A DNA stretch of 23,869 bases from an uncultured bacterium (GCA_900314375.1 OMVC01000158.1:1-23869), one strand, 5' to 3'; positions 1 to 7,342 are shown, counted from the first letter of the stretch. Notes: generated from the letters alone by a model not told the origin. Program-made: numbers and translations.

Positions 1-184
1 TTATGTCCGTCTTAAATCGCAGACAGCGTGCAAAATACCGTTTGATACAACATTTAGAACGCCATACTTGTAAGCTGGAACGTCATGAACCAAAATATCT
101 TCAAAAACCTTATAACTTTTAGTTCCTTGATTTTAGCACATCTTTCAGATACAATAGATTTGAGGAAATAAGGAGGCTAAAAAT
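1..184. other. Left-edge region upstream of the yceD-rpmF operon
   Basis: No gene can be assigned with confidence before the promoter at 127-155. Two overlapping open frames reach the left edge. On the plus strand an ATG at position 3 opens 39 codons of an Arg/Lys/His-rich peptide that stops at 120-122. On the minus strand a frame of 44 codons without an ATG ends with TAA at exactly 1-3. Either could be a gene end or remnant cut by the window, and codon use does not separate them. I cannot name a product. Confidence 0.3.
127..155 (+). promoter_or_regulatory. Sigma70-type promoter of the orf85-yceD-rpmF-plsX-fabH operon
   Basis: TTGATT (127-132) is followed after exactly 17 nt by TACAAT (150-155), giving a predicted start near 162. 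A strong AAGGAGG Shine-Dalgarno follows at 170-176, 8 nt before the ATG at 185. No other comparable promoter lies between here and fabH, so it probably drives the whole five-gene run. Confidence 0.65.
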
Positions 185-442
185 ATGGCGCAGCAATACA
201 ACAACCCAAACGCACAAAACATAAAAAAACGGTATGCAATACTTGTTTTTATAAAGGGTTCGACCGCTCCGTTAGTATTATATGTTCAAGATTACCAAGA
301 ATTTTACAACGAATTGGTAAACCTTATGCAATCCTCACAATCTGTTCTTGTCGAACGCGAAACGGAAGGCCCTGTAAAACGTGTTTGTTTTGCATCGAAC
401 CAAATAGCTGCCGTTGCAATTCAAGAAGAACAATACATTTAA
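185..442 (+). CDS. Conserved-looking small protein of unknown function (85 aa)
   Basis: I do not recognise the family. The protein is 85 residues with no signal peptide or membrane segment. After an Asn/Gln-rich first 15 residues comes a stretch of alternating hydrophobic residues (YAILVFIKG, LVLYV) suggesting beta strands. An amphipathic helix follows around residues 37-50, and then more strands ending in QIAAVAIQEEQ, so it is probably a compact alpha/beta cytoplasmic domain. It has an excellent ribosome-binding site (AAGGAGG) and sits first in the transcription unit, 26 nt before yceD. A ribosome-linked or RNA-linked role is only suggested by position. Confidence 0.75.
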   Translation: MAQQYNNPNAQNIKKRYAILVFIKGSTAPLVLYVQDYQEFYNELVNLMQSSQSVLVERETEGPVKRVCFASNQIAAVAIQEEQYI

Positions 443-468
443 TTATAAAAGTTGATTAGGAAAATCTT

Positions 469-966
469 ATGCATAAAGTTATATTGATTGAAGATATAGA
501 AAATGCCGAAAACAAAACATTATATTGTGTATTTAACGAAAAAATAGACGAAATAGATTGCATTACCCCGATAGAAGCGAAATTATGCGCAAAATCTTTA
601 GGGGAATTTATTCAAATTACGGGACAAGTTAAAGGCTCGGTTTATTTGGAATGCGATTTATGCTTGGAAAAATATGCATACGATTTTAAATTTGATATAG
701 ACGAATTGTATTCCAAAAAATCTTTAGTCGGGGATTATGAAAATTCGGACAAGGAGTTTGAAATTAAGGAGGGACAGTTCATTACAGACCTCAACGGTCA
801 AGAAGAAATAGATATTTATGACTTATTGTATCAATCTGTAATATTAAATTTCCCAAATAAAAAGGTTTGTGGTATAAATTGTAAAGGGAAAGAATATCTT
901 TCAAGTGAAGATAATTACGATCCAAGACTGGAAGTCTTTAATAATCTCCAAATTAACCCAAAATAG
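469..966 (+). CDS. yceD: YceD / DUF177 family protein
   Basis: The YceD (DUF177) family is needed for normal 23S rRNA accumulation and is classically encoded immediately before rpmF. The 165 residues match the family's usual size. A CDLC pair at about residues 63-66 and a second Cys pair in VCGINCKG near residues 136-142 match the two-part cysteine pattern seen in many members and probably bind a metal. An acidic segment (residues 80-115) separates them. The start is an ATG preceded by TAGGAAA. The gene ends 33 nt before rpmF, and the order yceD-rpmF-plsX-fabH is one of the best conserved bacterial gene strings, which supports the call more than the sequence alone. Confidence 0.88.
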   Translation: MHKVILIEDIENAENKTLYCVFNEKIDEIDCITPIEAKLCAKSLGEFIQITGQVKGSVYLECDLCLEKYAYDFKFDIDELYSKKSLVGDYENSDKEFEIKEGQFITDLNGQEEIDIYDLLYQSVILNFPNKKVCGINCKGKEYLSSEDNYDPRLEVFNNLQINPK

Positions 967-999
967 TAGTTAGTATTAAAATAAAAAGGAAAAAACAAA

Positions 1000-1362
1000 A
1001 TGGCAGTACCAAAGAAAAGAACAGGTCATAGCGCACAAGGTTCAAGACGCGCTAATTGGAAAGCAACAAAACCTGAAACAACAAAATGCCCTAACTGTGG
1101 CGCAACAGTTTTAACACATACAGTATGTACCGAATGCGGAACATACAAAGGTCAACCTGTAAGATTGGCTGATAAAGCAGCTGCTGCGACAGTAACTCCT
1201 GCAGTAGAAGAAAAGAAACCTGCAAAAAAAACTGCAGCAAAGAAAACAACAGCAAAAAAGACAACTAAAAAAGCTGAAGCAAAAGAAGAAGCTAAAGCTG
1301 AAGAAACAAAAGTTGAAGAAACTAAGGCAGAAGAAGTCGCAGAAGAAAAAACAGAAGAATAG
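1000..1362 (+). CDS. rpmF: Ribosomal protein bL32 with a long acidic/basic C-terminal tail
   Basis: Residues 1-55 are a typical bL32 of the large ribosomal subunit. The start MAVPKKRTGHSAQGSRRANW is near-universal, and C30, C33, C43 and C46 form the zinc ribbon (CPNC and CTEC). The usual protein is about 56-60 residues, while this one is 120. The extra half (about residues 60-120) is low complexity: an Ala/Lys/Thr block of KKTTAKK-type repeats, then a Glu/Lys/Ala block ending EEKTEE. The tail resembles a histone-H1-like segment followed by an acidic region and is likely disordered. Shine-Dalgarno is AAGGAAA. The stop codon lies inside repeat copy A. Confidence 0.95.
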   Translation: MAVPKKRTGHSAQGSRRANWKATKPETTKCPNCGATVLTHTVCTECGTYKGQPVRLADKAAAATVTPAVEEKKPAKKTAAKKTTAKKTTKKAEAKEEAKAEETKVEETKAEEVAEEKTEE

Positions 1363-1460
1363 ATTAAGTTGAATAGTTTATAGTTGAATAGTTGAACGGT
1401 TTATTTCATATTTAACTTTTCAACTTTTCAACTACTAAACTTCTCGACTGAAAAAGAGGG
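1349..1460 (+). repeat. Palindromic intergenic repeat, copy A (rpmF-plsX gap)
   Basis: This 112-bp unit is the reverse complement of 13301-13412 with only three differences (at 1380, 1446 and 1455). Positions 1381-1445 are an exact 65-bp match. It starts within the last codons of rpmF and ends at the GAGGG of the plsX ribosome-binding site, so it is the whole intergenic unit. Internally it is built from GTTGAA-type words spaced about 8 bp apart. A left arm (about 1369-1403) is matched by an inverted right arm (about 1415-1448) around an A/T-rich loop, so the RNA would form a long imperfect hairpin. A looser third copy is at 19939-20059. Confidence 0.92.
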
Positions 1461-1466
1461 AGTTTG

Positions 1467-2525
1467 ATGGCAAGAATAGCAATAGATGCAATGGGCGGAG
1501 ATTACGCACCCAAAACAATAATAGAGGGTGCTTTGTGGGGAGCAACAGAATATGGCGTTGCCTTGGAATTAGTTGGCCGAAGAGAAGAAATTGAAGCCGA
1601 AATTGAAAAAATTCGCAATACAGGTTATATTCTATCAGATTGCGGTACAAAAGGTCACAAACGCAAGATACATATTGATTTGGAAAAAATTGATTATACA
1701 ATAACCCACTGTAACGAGGTTATCGGAATGGGAGAAGCTGTTGGTCAATCCATAAGACGCAAAAAAGATTCATCTATTGTATGCGCAGTTCAAGCAGTTG
1801 CAGATGGCAGATGTGAAGCCGTTGTATCGGCAGGTTCAACAGGCGCAGCAATGGCTGCAAGTTTATTCGGGTTAGGCAGAATACATGGTGTTACAAGACC
1901 TGCTATTGCAGTAACTCTTCCTACAATGAGAGAACCTGTGGTGCTTATTGATGGCGGTGCAAATAGTGACTGCTCTCCTGAAATGCTTACTCAATTTGCT
2001 CAAATGGGTGTTGCATATGCAAAATTAAGCTTAGGTATTGAAGATCCGACGGTGGGTATTCTTAGTATAGGTGAGGAAGAAGGTAAAGGAAACGCTTTGG
2101 TCAAAGAAACTTATCCTTTGTTGAAGCAAATGCATGAAGAAGGAAAAATCAATTTTGTCGGCAATATTGAAGGAAAAGAAGTTTTCATTAACAAAGCAAA
2201 TGTAATAGTCGCAGACGGTTTTGCAGGAAACATTGTTCTGAAAGTTACAGAAGGTACTGCTTCTATGCTTTTGAAAATGATAAAAACAGAATTCAAATCA
2301 GACATAATCGGCTGTTTCATAGGCTTAATGGCTAAACCGTTTTTGAGAAGAATTTTGAAAAGAATTAACTGGGAAGTATTTGGCGGAATGCTTTTATTAG
2401 GTGTTAACGGAATTTCCGTTATCGCACATGGCAGAAGCTCGGCTTACGCTATGAAAAACGCAGTCGGCGCTGCAGTAAAAGTATTAAATCAGGATATTAA
2501 CGGTAAAATTGCACAAAGTATTTAA
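1467..2525 (+). CDS. plsX: Phosphate acyltransferase PlsX
   Basis: PlsX converts acyl-ACP to acyl-phosphate, the acyl donor for PlsY in phospholipid synthesis. It is a peripheral membrane enzyme. The protein opens with MARIAIDAMGGDYAPK, the family signature, and contains the conserved SAGSTGAAMAAS segment, IDGGANSDC and VADGFAGNIVLKVTEG. Its 352 residues match the family's length. I start at the ATG at 1467 rather than the TTG one codon before it, because GAGGGAG ends 4 nt upstream of the ATG. That ribosome-binding site lies at the right end of repeat copy A. fabH follows after 17 nt. Confidence 0.97.
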   Translation: MARIAIDAMGGDYAPKTIIEGALWGATEYGVALELVGRREEIEAEIEKIRNTGYILSDCGTKGHKRKIHIDLEKIDYTITHCNEVIGMGEAVGQSIRRKKDSSIVCAVQAVADGRCEAVVSAGSTGAAMAASLFGLGRIHGVTRPAIAVTLPTMREPVVLIDGGANSDCSPEMLTQFAQMGVAYAKLSLGIEDPTVGILSIGEEEGKGNALVKETYPLLKQMHEEGKINFVGNIEGKEVFINKANVIVADGFAGNIVLKVTEGTASMLLKMIKTEFKSDIIGCFIGLMAKPFLRRILKRINWEVFGGMLLLGVNGISVIAHGRSSAYAMKNAVGAAVKVLNQDINGKIAQSI

Positions 2526-2542
2526 TACAGATAGGAAAAATA

Positions 2543-3556
2543 ATGTCAGATAATTTGAGACCATTAAAAATAGCAGGATTGGGGTATTGCGTACCTGAAA
2601 CGGTTATAACAAATGATGATTTAACAAAATTATATGAAACTTCTGATGAATGGATTTATACGAGAACAGGTATAAAGGAACGCAGAGTTGTTTCTGGAAA
2701 TGAAACTGCTATTGATTTGGGTCTTGAAGCTGCTCAAAAAGCGCTTGCAAAATCAGGATTAAAGCCTGAAGATATTGATTGCGTAATTTCAGCCGCATCT
2801 GTACCGCCTCAATTGTATCCAACATTAGCATGTACTTTGCAAGATAAATTGGGTATACCAAATCAAGTTCCGGCATTTGATTTAACTGCGGCTTGTACAG
2901 GTTTGATATATGCTCTGCAAGTTGCAAGAGGATTTATCGGTGCAGGTATTTACAAAACTATATTGATTGTAGCATCTGATAACAATTCTAAAATAACAAA
3001 TTGGGAAGACCGCGGCACATCAATCCTTTTTGGAGATGGCGCAGGCGCAATGGTTGTTACTGAAGCGGAAGACGGGATTGATGATATATTATCCATTCAA
3101 ATAAGCGCGGATGGTTCAATCGGTCAAATGATTCAAACCAATATGCCGGGGCAATGTTGTCCTTTGGTTGAACAGGCAGATGAAGTCGGAACCGGCAAAA
3201 TCATTATGAATGGTAAAGATGTATATAAATTCGCTGTAACAACTGTTCCGGCTTATGTTGAAGATTGCATAAAAAAATCAGGTTTGACTTCTGAAGAAAT
3301 AGATTATTTAATCCCTCATCAGGCAAATCAAAGAATTATCGAGTCTATTCAAAACAGATTAAAATATACAGATGATAAAGTTATCTCAAATATTAAATAT
3401 TATGGGAATACTTCTGCCGCATCGATTCCGATAGCATTGGTTGAAGGAGTTGAACAAGGTAAGATAAAACTTGGTTCGACGGCTGTTTTATGCGGCTTCG
3501 GTGCAGGAATGACCTGGGGTGCTGCCGTTGTAAGATTAAGAAAAGGTATTTGTTAA
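2543..3556 (+). CDS. fabH: Beta-ketoacyl-ACP synthase III (FabH)
   Basis: FabH starts fatty-acid synthesis by condensing acetyl-CoA with malonyl-ACP. The complete Cys-His-Asn triad is visible: C118 in LTAACTGLIYAL, H259 in LIPHQANQR and N289 in YYGNTSAAS. The glycine-rich FGAGMTWGAA near the C-terminus is also typical. At 337 residues it is a little longer than E. coli FabH. AGGAAA precedes the ATG by 6 nt. It is the last gene of the operon, and a strong hairpin terminator follows 24 nt after the stop codon. Confidence 0.96.
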   Translation: MSDNLRPLKIAGLGYCVPETVITNDDLTKLYETSDEWIYTRTGIKERRVVSGNETAIDLGLEAAQKALAKSGLKPEDIDCVISAASVPPQLYPTLACTLQDKLGIPNQVPAFDLTAACTGLIYALQVARGFIGAGIYKTILIVASDNNSKITNWEDRGTSILFGDGAGAMVVTEAEDGIDDILSIQISADGSIGQMIQTNMPGQCCPLVEQADEVGTGKIIMNGKDVYKFAVTTVPAYVEDCIKKSGLTSEEIDYLIPHQANQRIIESIQNRLKYTDDKVISNIKYYGNTSAASIPIALVEGVEQGKIKLGSTAVLCGFGAGMTWGAAVVRLRKGIC

Positions 3557-3579
3557 TTTAAAAAGTTATAAAGCATTAA

Positions 3580-3608
3580 AAAAAAGCACTAATAATAGTG
3601 CTTTTTTT
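3580..3608 (+). terminator. Intrinsic terminator after fabH
   Basis: GCACTA and TAGTGC form a perfect stem around an ATAA loop, flanked by an A-run on the left and seven T's on the right. The A/T pairs extend the stem, and the A-run could also serve the opposite strand. Confidence 0.9.
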
Positions 3609-3710
3609 GTTTTGTAAACAAATGTAACAGAATATCTCTTTTTTGAAATTAGAAAAATATTAAAAACTTTATATACATGAGAGCAACTAATATAAATAAG
3701 GAGACGAGAT

Positions 3711-4043
3711 ATGGCATTTTTAGCACTAGCAAGCCAAAAGAGTTTGTTAACATTGCAGAAAAACTTTTTACAACTGCAATACACAAGTATTATGAACCAA
3801 GAAAACGCAGCCGCTGCACAAATGGCAGCAATTGAAAAAGCACATCGCGGCGAACAGGGCTATGACTGCGAAAACGATGCAGAATATGTTTATTATGAAC
3901 AATTAGACGAACAATTGAGTACCGAAAAAGATTCCATTGATACGCAATTGACAGCTATTGAAAACGAAATTTCATCATTAAAAACACTTGTAAACAACAA
4001 CATAAAATCAAGTTGTACGCTTAATTTAGCATCAGGCGGCTAG
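3711..4043 (+). CDS. Small coiled-coil protein of unknown function (110 aa)
   Basis: Family not recognised. The 110-residue protein is rich in Gln, Glu, Asn and Ala. It has no clear signal peptide, although residues 1-25 are amphipathic (LALASQKSLLTLQKNFLQLQ). Heptad-like spacing appears at residues 60-95, suggesting a coiled coil (for example QLTAIENEISSLKTL), and it ends in LNLASGG. A GGAG ribosome-binding site 7 nt before the ATG supports translation. A weak promoter is possible upstream (TTAGAA at 3649, TATACA at 3672). Its last 4 nt overlap the end of the convergent folD. Short helical proteins of this kind can be structural or export-related, but nothing here decides that. Confidence 0.75.
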   Translation: MAFLALASQKSLLTLQKNFLQLQYTSIMNQENAAAAQMAAIEKAHRGEQGYDCENDAEYVYYEQLDEQLSTEKDSIDTQLTAIENEISSLKTLVNNNIKSSCTLNLASGG

Positions 4044-4882
4044 TTTAACCTGTGTTTTTTGAACAGTTCCACAGTGTTGAGCATTAACGATGCGATAGTC
4101 ATCGGCCCGACACCGCCCGGAACAGGTGAGATGTATGAGGCAATTTTTGAAGATGTTTCAAAATCTGCGTCTCCTCGGGTTTTCCCGTTTTCATCTTTAA
4201 AAATTCCTACATCAACAACTACACAATCAGATTTTAACATTTCCCCTTTTATAATATTTTTTCCCACTGCAGAAATTAAGATATCTGCAGTTTTTGTTAT
4301 TTGCGAAAGATTTTTTGTATGACTGTGACAAACCGTAACCGTAGCGTTTCTGTTTAAAAGCATTTGAGATAAAGGGCGACCTACAATTGATGAACGTCCG
4401 ACAACAACAGCATGCCTGCCATCAAGCTCAATATTATACTCATCAAGCATCAATAATATTCCTTTCGGAGTGCAAGGATATACTGTCGGAATTTCGCCGG
4501 AAAACAGCTTCCCGAAATTATACGGTGTAAAGCCATCAACGTCTTTATCAGGCAAAATTGAATTTATGACCTTATCTTTTGAAATATGTTCAGGTAAAGG
4601 TAATTGAACCAAAATAGCATCAATTGCCGAATTATTATTTAATTCTTCTATTTTGTTTAGTAAAGTTTCTTCGGTAATATCTGTCGGGTAATTTATTATT
4701 TCAGATTTAATACCGATTTTTTGCGCAATTTTATGTTTATTATTAACATAAATTTGGCTGGCAGGATTATCCCCGACCAAAATAACCGCAAGAGAAGGCT
4801 TTACTTCATAAGAATCAATTTTAACCTTCAAATCTTGTAATATTTTATCTCTTAAAGCTTTTCCGTCTAAAATTATAGCCAT
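4040..4882 (-). CDS. folD: Bifunctional methylene-THF dehydrogenase / methenyl-THF cyclohydrolase FolD
   Basis: FolD interconverts 5,10-methylene-, methenyl- and 10-formyl-tetrahydrofolate using NADP. All family landmarks are present: KPSLAVILVGDNPASQIYV near the N-terminus with the downstream catalytic Lys in VNNKHK, PLPEHI, DVDGFTPYNFGKL, the Rossmann segment VVVGRSSIVGRPLSQMLL, and PGGVGPMTIASLMLNT near the C-terminus. The 280 residues fit. No Shine-Dalgarno is visible. Instead TATAAT ends 6 nt before the ATG, suggesting a leaderless transcript made in addition to any read-through from the CooC-like gene 20 nt upstream. Confidence 0.97.
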   Translation of the reverse strand: MAIILDGKALRDKILQDLKVKIDSYEVKPSLAVILVGDNPASQIYVNNKHKIAQKIGIKSEIINYPTDITEETLLNKIEELNNNSAIDAILVQLPLPEHISKDKVINSILPDKDVDGFTPYNFGKLFSGEIPTVYPCTPKGILLMLDEYNIELDGRHAVVVGRSSIVGRPLSQMLLNRNATVTVCHSHTKNLSQITKTADILISAVGKNIIKGEMLKSDCVVVDVGIFKDENGKTRGDADFETSSKIASYISPVPGGVGPMTIASLMLNTVELFKKHRLN

Positions 4883-4888
4883 AAAATA

Positions 4889-4900
4889 ATTATATCATAA
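4889..4900 (-). promoter_or_regulatory. Extended -10 promoter of folD, probably leaderless
   Basis: On the minus strand the sequence reads TTATGATATAAT, an extended -10 (TG-n-TATAAT). The hexamer ends 6 nt before the folD ATG, so transcription would start at or within 1-2 nt of the A of the ATG. There is no Shine-Dalgarno in the gap after the upstream gene. Confidence 0.55.
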
Positions 4901-4902
4901 AA

Positions 4903-5649
4903 TTATTGAGGAAGGTTCAATCGGGAATAGAAAGATTTAACTGCATCTTGGACGACTTTTGACTCTTTGTCTATCTTATGTTCTTCCTCTAAACTCGAGT
5001 CATACGGAATTGCTCCCAATATTTCGAGTTCATATTTTGTTAATAACTCTGATAAGATAGGAAGTTTTGAATTATTTACTTTGTTTATTACAACCCCCAA
5101 TTGAGAGCCTGCAGCATGCTTTGAACTGAATTCCTTAATTCTTTGCGCCAAATGAGCGGATTCCTCCGTCGGATTAGCGATAATAAGAGTTGTATCAATT
5201 TCAACATCCACAAGTTGATAAAGATATTTCAAATCAAATTCGCAATCAAAAATTACAAAATCGTATCGGTTTATCAGTTTATAAACCGCATCATTTATCT
5301 GTTTTGTGATAGGGCATCTGCAATCTTTAGAGCCGACGAACCAAGATTCTATAATATCAACATTTTCATCGATAGAAACAATAATATCTTCCAGCGCCCA
5401 TTCTATAAACTCCGATTTTGTCATATCATCTGGGATTCCGGTTTTATATTCGTGTTTACCGCTTCTTATACCGTAAATGGTATTTCTTATATCAAGCCCG
5501 AAACTGTGAGCCAATTCGCTTGTTAAGTCATTATCAAAAAGCAATATTGATTTATCGGGAAACATTTCTTTTATAACATGCATAAAGGCCTTGACTATTG
5601 TTGTTTTCCCGCTTCCGCCTTTTCCTGTAATTGCAAGTTTGACTGTCAA
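4903..5649 (-). CDS. CooC-like P-loop ATPase (nickel/metal-insertion family)
   Basis: This is a SIMIBI-class (MinD/ParA/CooC) ATPase of 248 residues. It has the deviant Walker A GKGGSGKTT at 9-17, a switch segment FDNDLT at 38-43 in place of the usual DxD, and VIFDCEFD as Walker B-like. A Cys-x-Cys pair, C110 and C112 (DCRCP), is where CooC proteins carry the metal-binding cysteines of their dimer interface. CooC proteins help insert nickel into carbon monoxide dehydrogenase, but no such dehydrogenase is in the window. It starts with TTG, preceded by AGAGG at a good distance, 1 nt after the UROD/MetE-like gene, so the two are translationally coupled and probably work together, perhaps in corrinoid-protein activation. 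The exact target is unknown. Confidence 0.8.
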   Translation of the reverse strand: MTVKLAITGKGGSGKTTIVKAFMHVIKEMFPDKSILLFDNDLTSELAHSFGLDIRNTIYGIRSGKHEYKTGIPDDMTKSEFIEWALEDIIVSIDENVDIIESWFVGSKDCRCPITKQINDAVYKLINRYDFVIFDCEFDLKYLYQLVDVEIDTTLIIANPTEESAHLAQRIKEFSSKHAAGSQLGVVINKVNNSKLPILSELLTKYELEILGAIPYDSSLEEEHKIDKESKVVQDAVKSFYSRLNLPQ

Positions 5650-5650
5650 A

Positions 5651-6715
5651 CTAAAACCTCTTTTCTAATTCCTGTGCCAATTCTTTAATCATAGTCATTG
5701 CTTTATTTGCATATTCAACAGGCAAACCTCCCGCTCCGCAAGATGATGTTATTAAAGAATTTTCTATAATAAGTTTCTCATCAATCCCAAATTTAGTCAA
5801 ATTTTTAACACCGTATTCAAATTTTTGCACTAATTCATTTATCGTTAAATCTTTTAAAATATCAGCGCTTAATGTCGGAACAAGTCCCCATGCGATTTTG
5901 CCTCCATCATTTAAAAATCGGCTAATTTCCTTGGCATAAGCCAAAAAATTATCCATAAACGAATATGCATCAAAATTTATGATATCAACTCCTGCATTAA
6001 TAGGAATACGCCAATCGCATTTCCCACAGCAATGTATTGCGCTAATTCCTCCGGCTGATTTTATGACTTCAGAAATCTCACTTATCATACTTACAATATC
6101 ATCTTCATTTATTGTTAAATACGCGGAAGTTCCGACTTGCGAGATTGACGGCTCATCCATAAATATAATCGGAGTGGTTTCAGAGTTCGCGGTTTTTATG
6201 TGTTTTATTTCCCATAAGGCTTTTAATGTCAAATGTTTTACGACAATATCTCTTAAAGTTTCATCAAATACAAGTGATGCAGAATTATTATCTGTTAAAA
6301 CGCCTGCCAGAGTAAAAGCCCCCGTTATTTGTCCTTTCGCAAATTCAGGTTTTGTTTCGGAAATTATTTTTTCAAATTCAGAAAATGTTGAAGATGCATT
6401 TTTACTTATACTGTATTTTTCTAATTTGGGAGAATTTATATCGGGTATTATTTCTTCATAATCGGAAAAAAATTCTTCCAACGCATAACAAAATTCCTCA
6501 CTATCGCAATCTACACAAAAATCTTTTTCAGATTTATAAGAAGGAAATCCTTCCAAAAATTGCACCATCATATCTTCATTACGATTATAATTTGCCAATT
6601 GCGGGAAGAACGGAATTTTATCAAAATTCTGTCTCACAAGTTCCATTGCAGTTTTTACATCTTTATGCGGCAGAGAACCAATTGCCAAATATTTTAATCT
6701 TAAACTCTTATCCAT
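5651..6715 (-). CDS. UROD/MetE-like methyltransferase superfamily protein
   Basis: The 354 residues look like the (beta/alpha)8 barrel shared by uroporphyrinogen decarboxylases, MetE C-terminal domains and methylcobamide methyltransferases. It starts with GSLPHKDVKTAMELV, as many UROD/MetE-like proteins do. A mid-protein segment contains FMDEPSISQVG. The zinc-type motif HCCGKCDW is near residues 224-231, and SCGAGGLP lies near the C-terminus, where MetE-type enzymes place their last metal-binding cysteine. This favours a zinc-dependent methyl transfer over heme synthesis. The partner CooC-like ATPase and folD downstream suggest one-carbon or corrinoid chemistry. There is no Shine-Dalgarno: an extended -10 (TGGTAAAAT) ends 6 nt before the ATG. 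Confidence 0.78.
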   Translation of the reverse strand: MDKSLRLKYLAIGSLPHKDVKTAMELVRQNFDKIPFFPQLANYNRNEDMMVQFLEGFPSYKSEKDFCVDCDSEEFCYALEEFFSDYEEIIPDINSPKLEKYSISKNASSTFSEFEKIISETKPEFAKGQITGAFTLAGVLTDNNSASLVFDETLRDIVVKHLTLKALWEIKHIKTANSETTPIIFMDEPSISQVGTSAYLTINEDDIVSMISEISEVIKSAGGISAIHCCGKCDWRIPINAGVDIINFDAYSFMDNFLAYAKEISRFLNDGGKIAWGLVPTLSADILKDLTINELVQKFEYGVKNLTKFGIDEKLIIENSLITSSCGAGGLPVEYANKAMTMIKELAQELEKRF

Positions 6716-6721
6716 ATATGA

Positions 6722-6733
6722 ATTTTACCATAA
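6722..6733 (-). promoter_or_regulatory. Extended -10 promoter of the UROD/MetE-like gene, probably leaderless
   Basis: The minus strand reads TTATGGTAAAAT, with the hexamer ending 6 nt before the ATG. It directly abuts the hairpin at 6734-6774, so the end of the rplI transcript and the start of this one are packed into about 50 bp. Confidence 0.55.
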
Positions 6734-6774
6734 TAATATGCCATCCCAAAATTGTAAATTGAGATGGCATATTA
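6734..6774 (-). terminator. Hairpin after rplI (terminator or attenuator)
   Basis: A perfect 12-bp stem (TAATATGCCATC with GATGGCATATTA) closes a 17-nt loop 19 nt after the rplI stop codon. No long U-run follows on the minus strand, so it is a weak terminator, a 3'-end stabiliser or a partial attenuator. Confidence 0.6.
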
Positions 6775-6792
6775 AATATCTTACTTTTCAAA

Positions 6793-7299
6793 TTATTCAG
6801 CAGATTCTTCTGTTGATTCTTCTTCAACATCTAAAGATTCTTTAACAATTTCTGAAGCAGAAACTGAAACAGAAATTTCACATTTAACTTTTGAAGTCAA
6901 TTTAATAATCATTTTGTAATCACCGACTTTATTGATTGGTGAACTTAAAGTAATTGATTTTCTGTCAACTTCAACACCTGCTTTTGAAGAAATTTCTTCA
7001 GCCAATTTTTTAGTTGTAATTGTACCAAATAATTTTCCTGATTCGCCAGCTTTTGCAGATAATTCCAATTTGCCGAATGCTTCAAGTTTTTGAGCTTTTT
7101 CTTGAGCTTCTGCATTTAATTTTTCTTGTTTAGCCTTAATTCTTGCTATATTTTTTTCTCTGTTTTCTAAAGCGCCTTTTGTAGCGATTTCTGCTGAATT
7201 TTGCGGTAATAAGAAGTTTCTTGCATAACCGTCTTTTACACTGACGATATCACCTGCTTCGCCTAAATTTTGTACGTCTTTTTTCAATATAACTTGCAT
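6793..7299 (-). CDS. rplI: Ribosomal protein bL9 with acidic tail
   Basis: bL9 binds 23S rRNA near the L1 stalk. Residues 1-47 give the standard N-domain (MQVILKKDVQNLGEAGDIV, then KDGYARNFLLPQNSAEIAT), followed by the long connecting helix and the C-domain with GKLFGTITTKKLAEEI. The 168 residues exceed the usual 148-150 because of an acidic tail ending EEESTEESAE, echoing the Glu-rich end of this genome's bL32. AAAGGAGA precedes the ATG. It has its own promoter and is not beside rpsF/rpsR here, unlike in many bacteria. Confidence 0.96.
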   Translation of the reverse strand: MQVILKKDVQNLGEAGDIVSVKDGYARNFLLPQNSAEIATKGALENREKNIARIKAKQEKLNAEAQEKAQKLEAFGKLELSAKAGESGKLFGTITTKKLAEEISSKAGVEVDRKSITLSSPINKVGDYKMIIKLTSKVKCEISVSVSASEIVKESLDVEEESTEESAE

Positions 7300-7342
7300 T
7301 CTTATATTCTCCTTTACTATTTATAATTTCGTGATTACTCGT

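Noticed and set aside
1200..1350. Lys/Glu-rich end of rpmF as a separate small gene
   Set aside because: It is in frame and continuous with bL32, has no own start signal and ends with the rpmF stop codon.
1435..1701. Minus-strand open frame of 88 codons opposite the plsX start
   Set aside because: It lies on the opposite strand of repeat copy A and plsX, has no ribosome-binding site and shows no protein-like features.
5979..6762. Plus-strand open frames of 136-160 codons opposite the UROD/MetE-like gene
   Set aside because: They are antisense shadows of a gene with clear family motifs, and they lack ribosome-binding sites.
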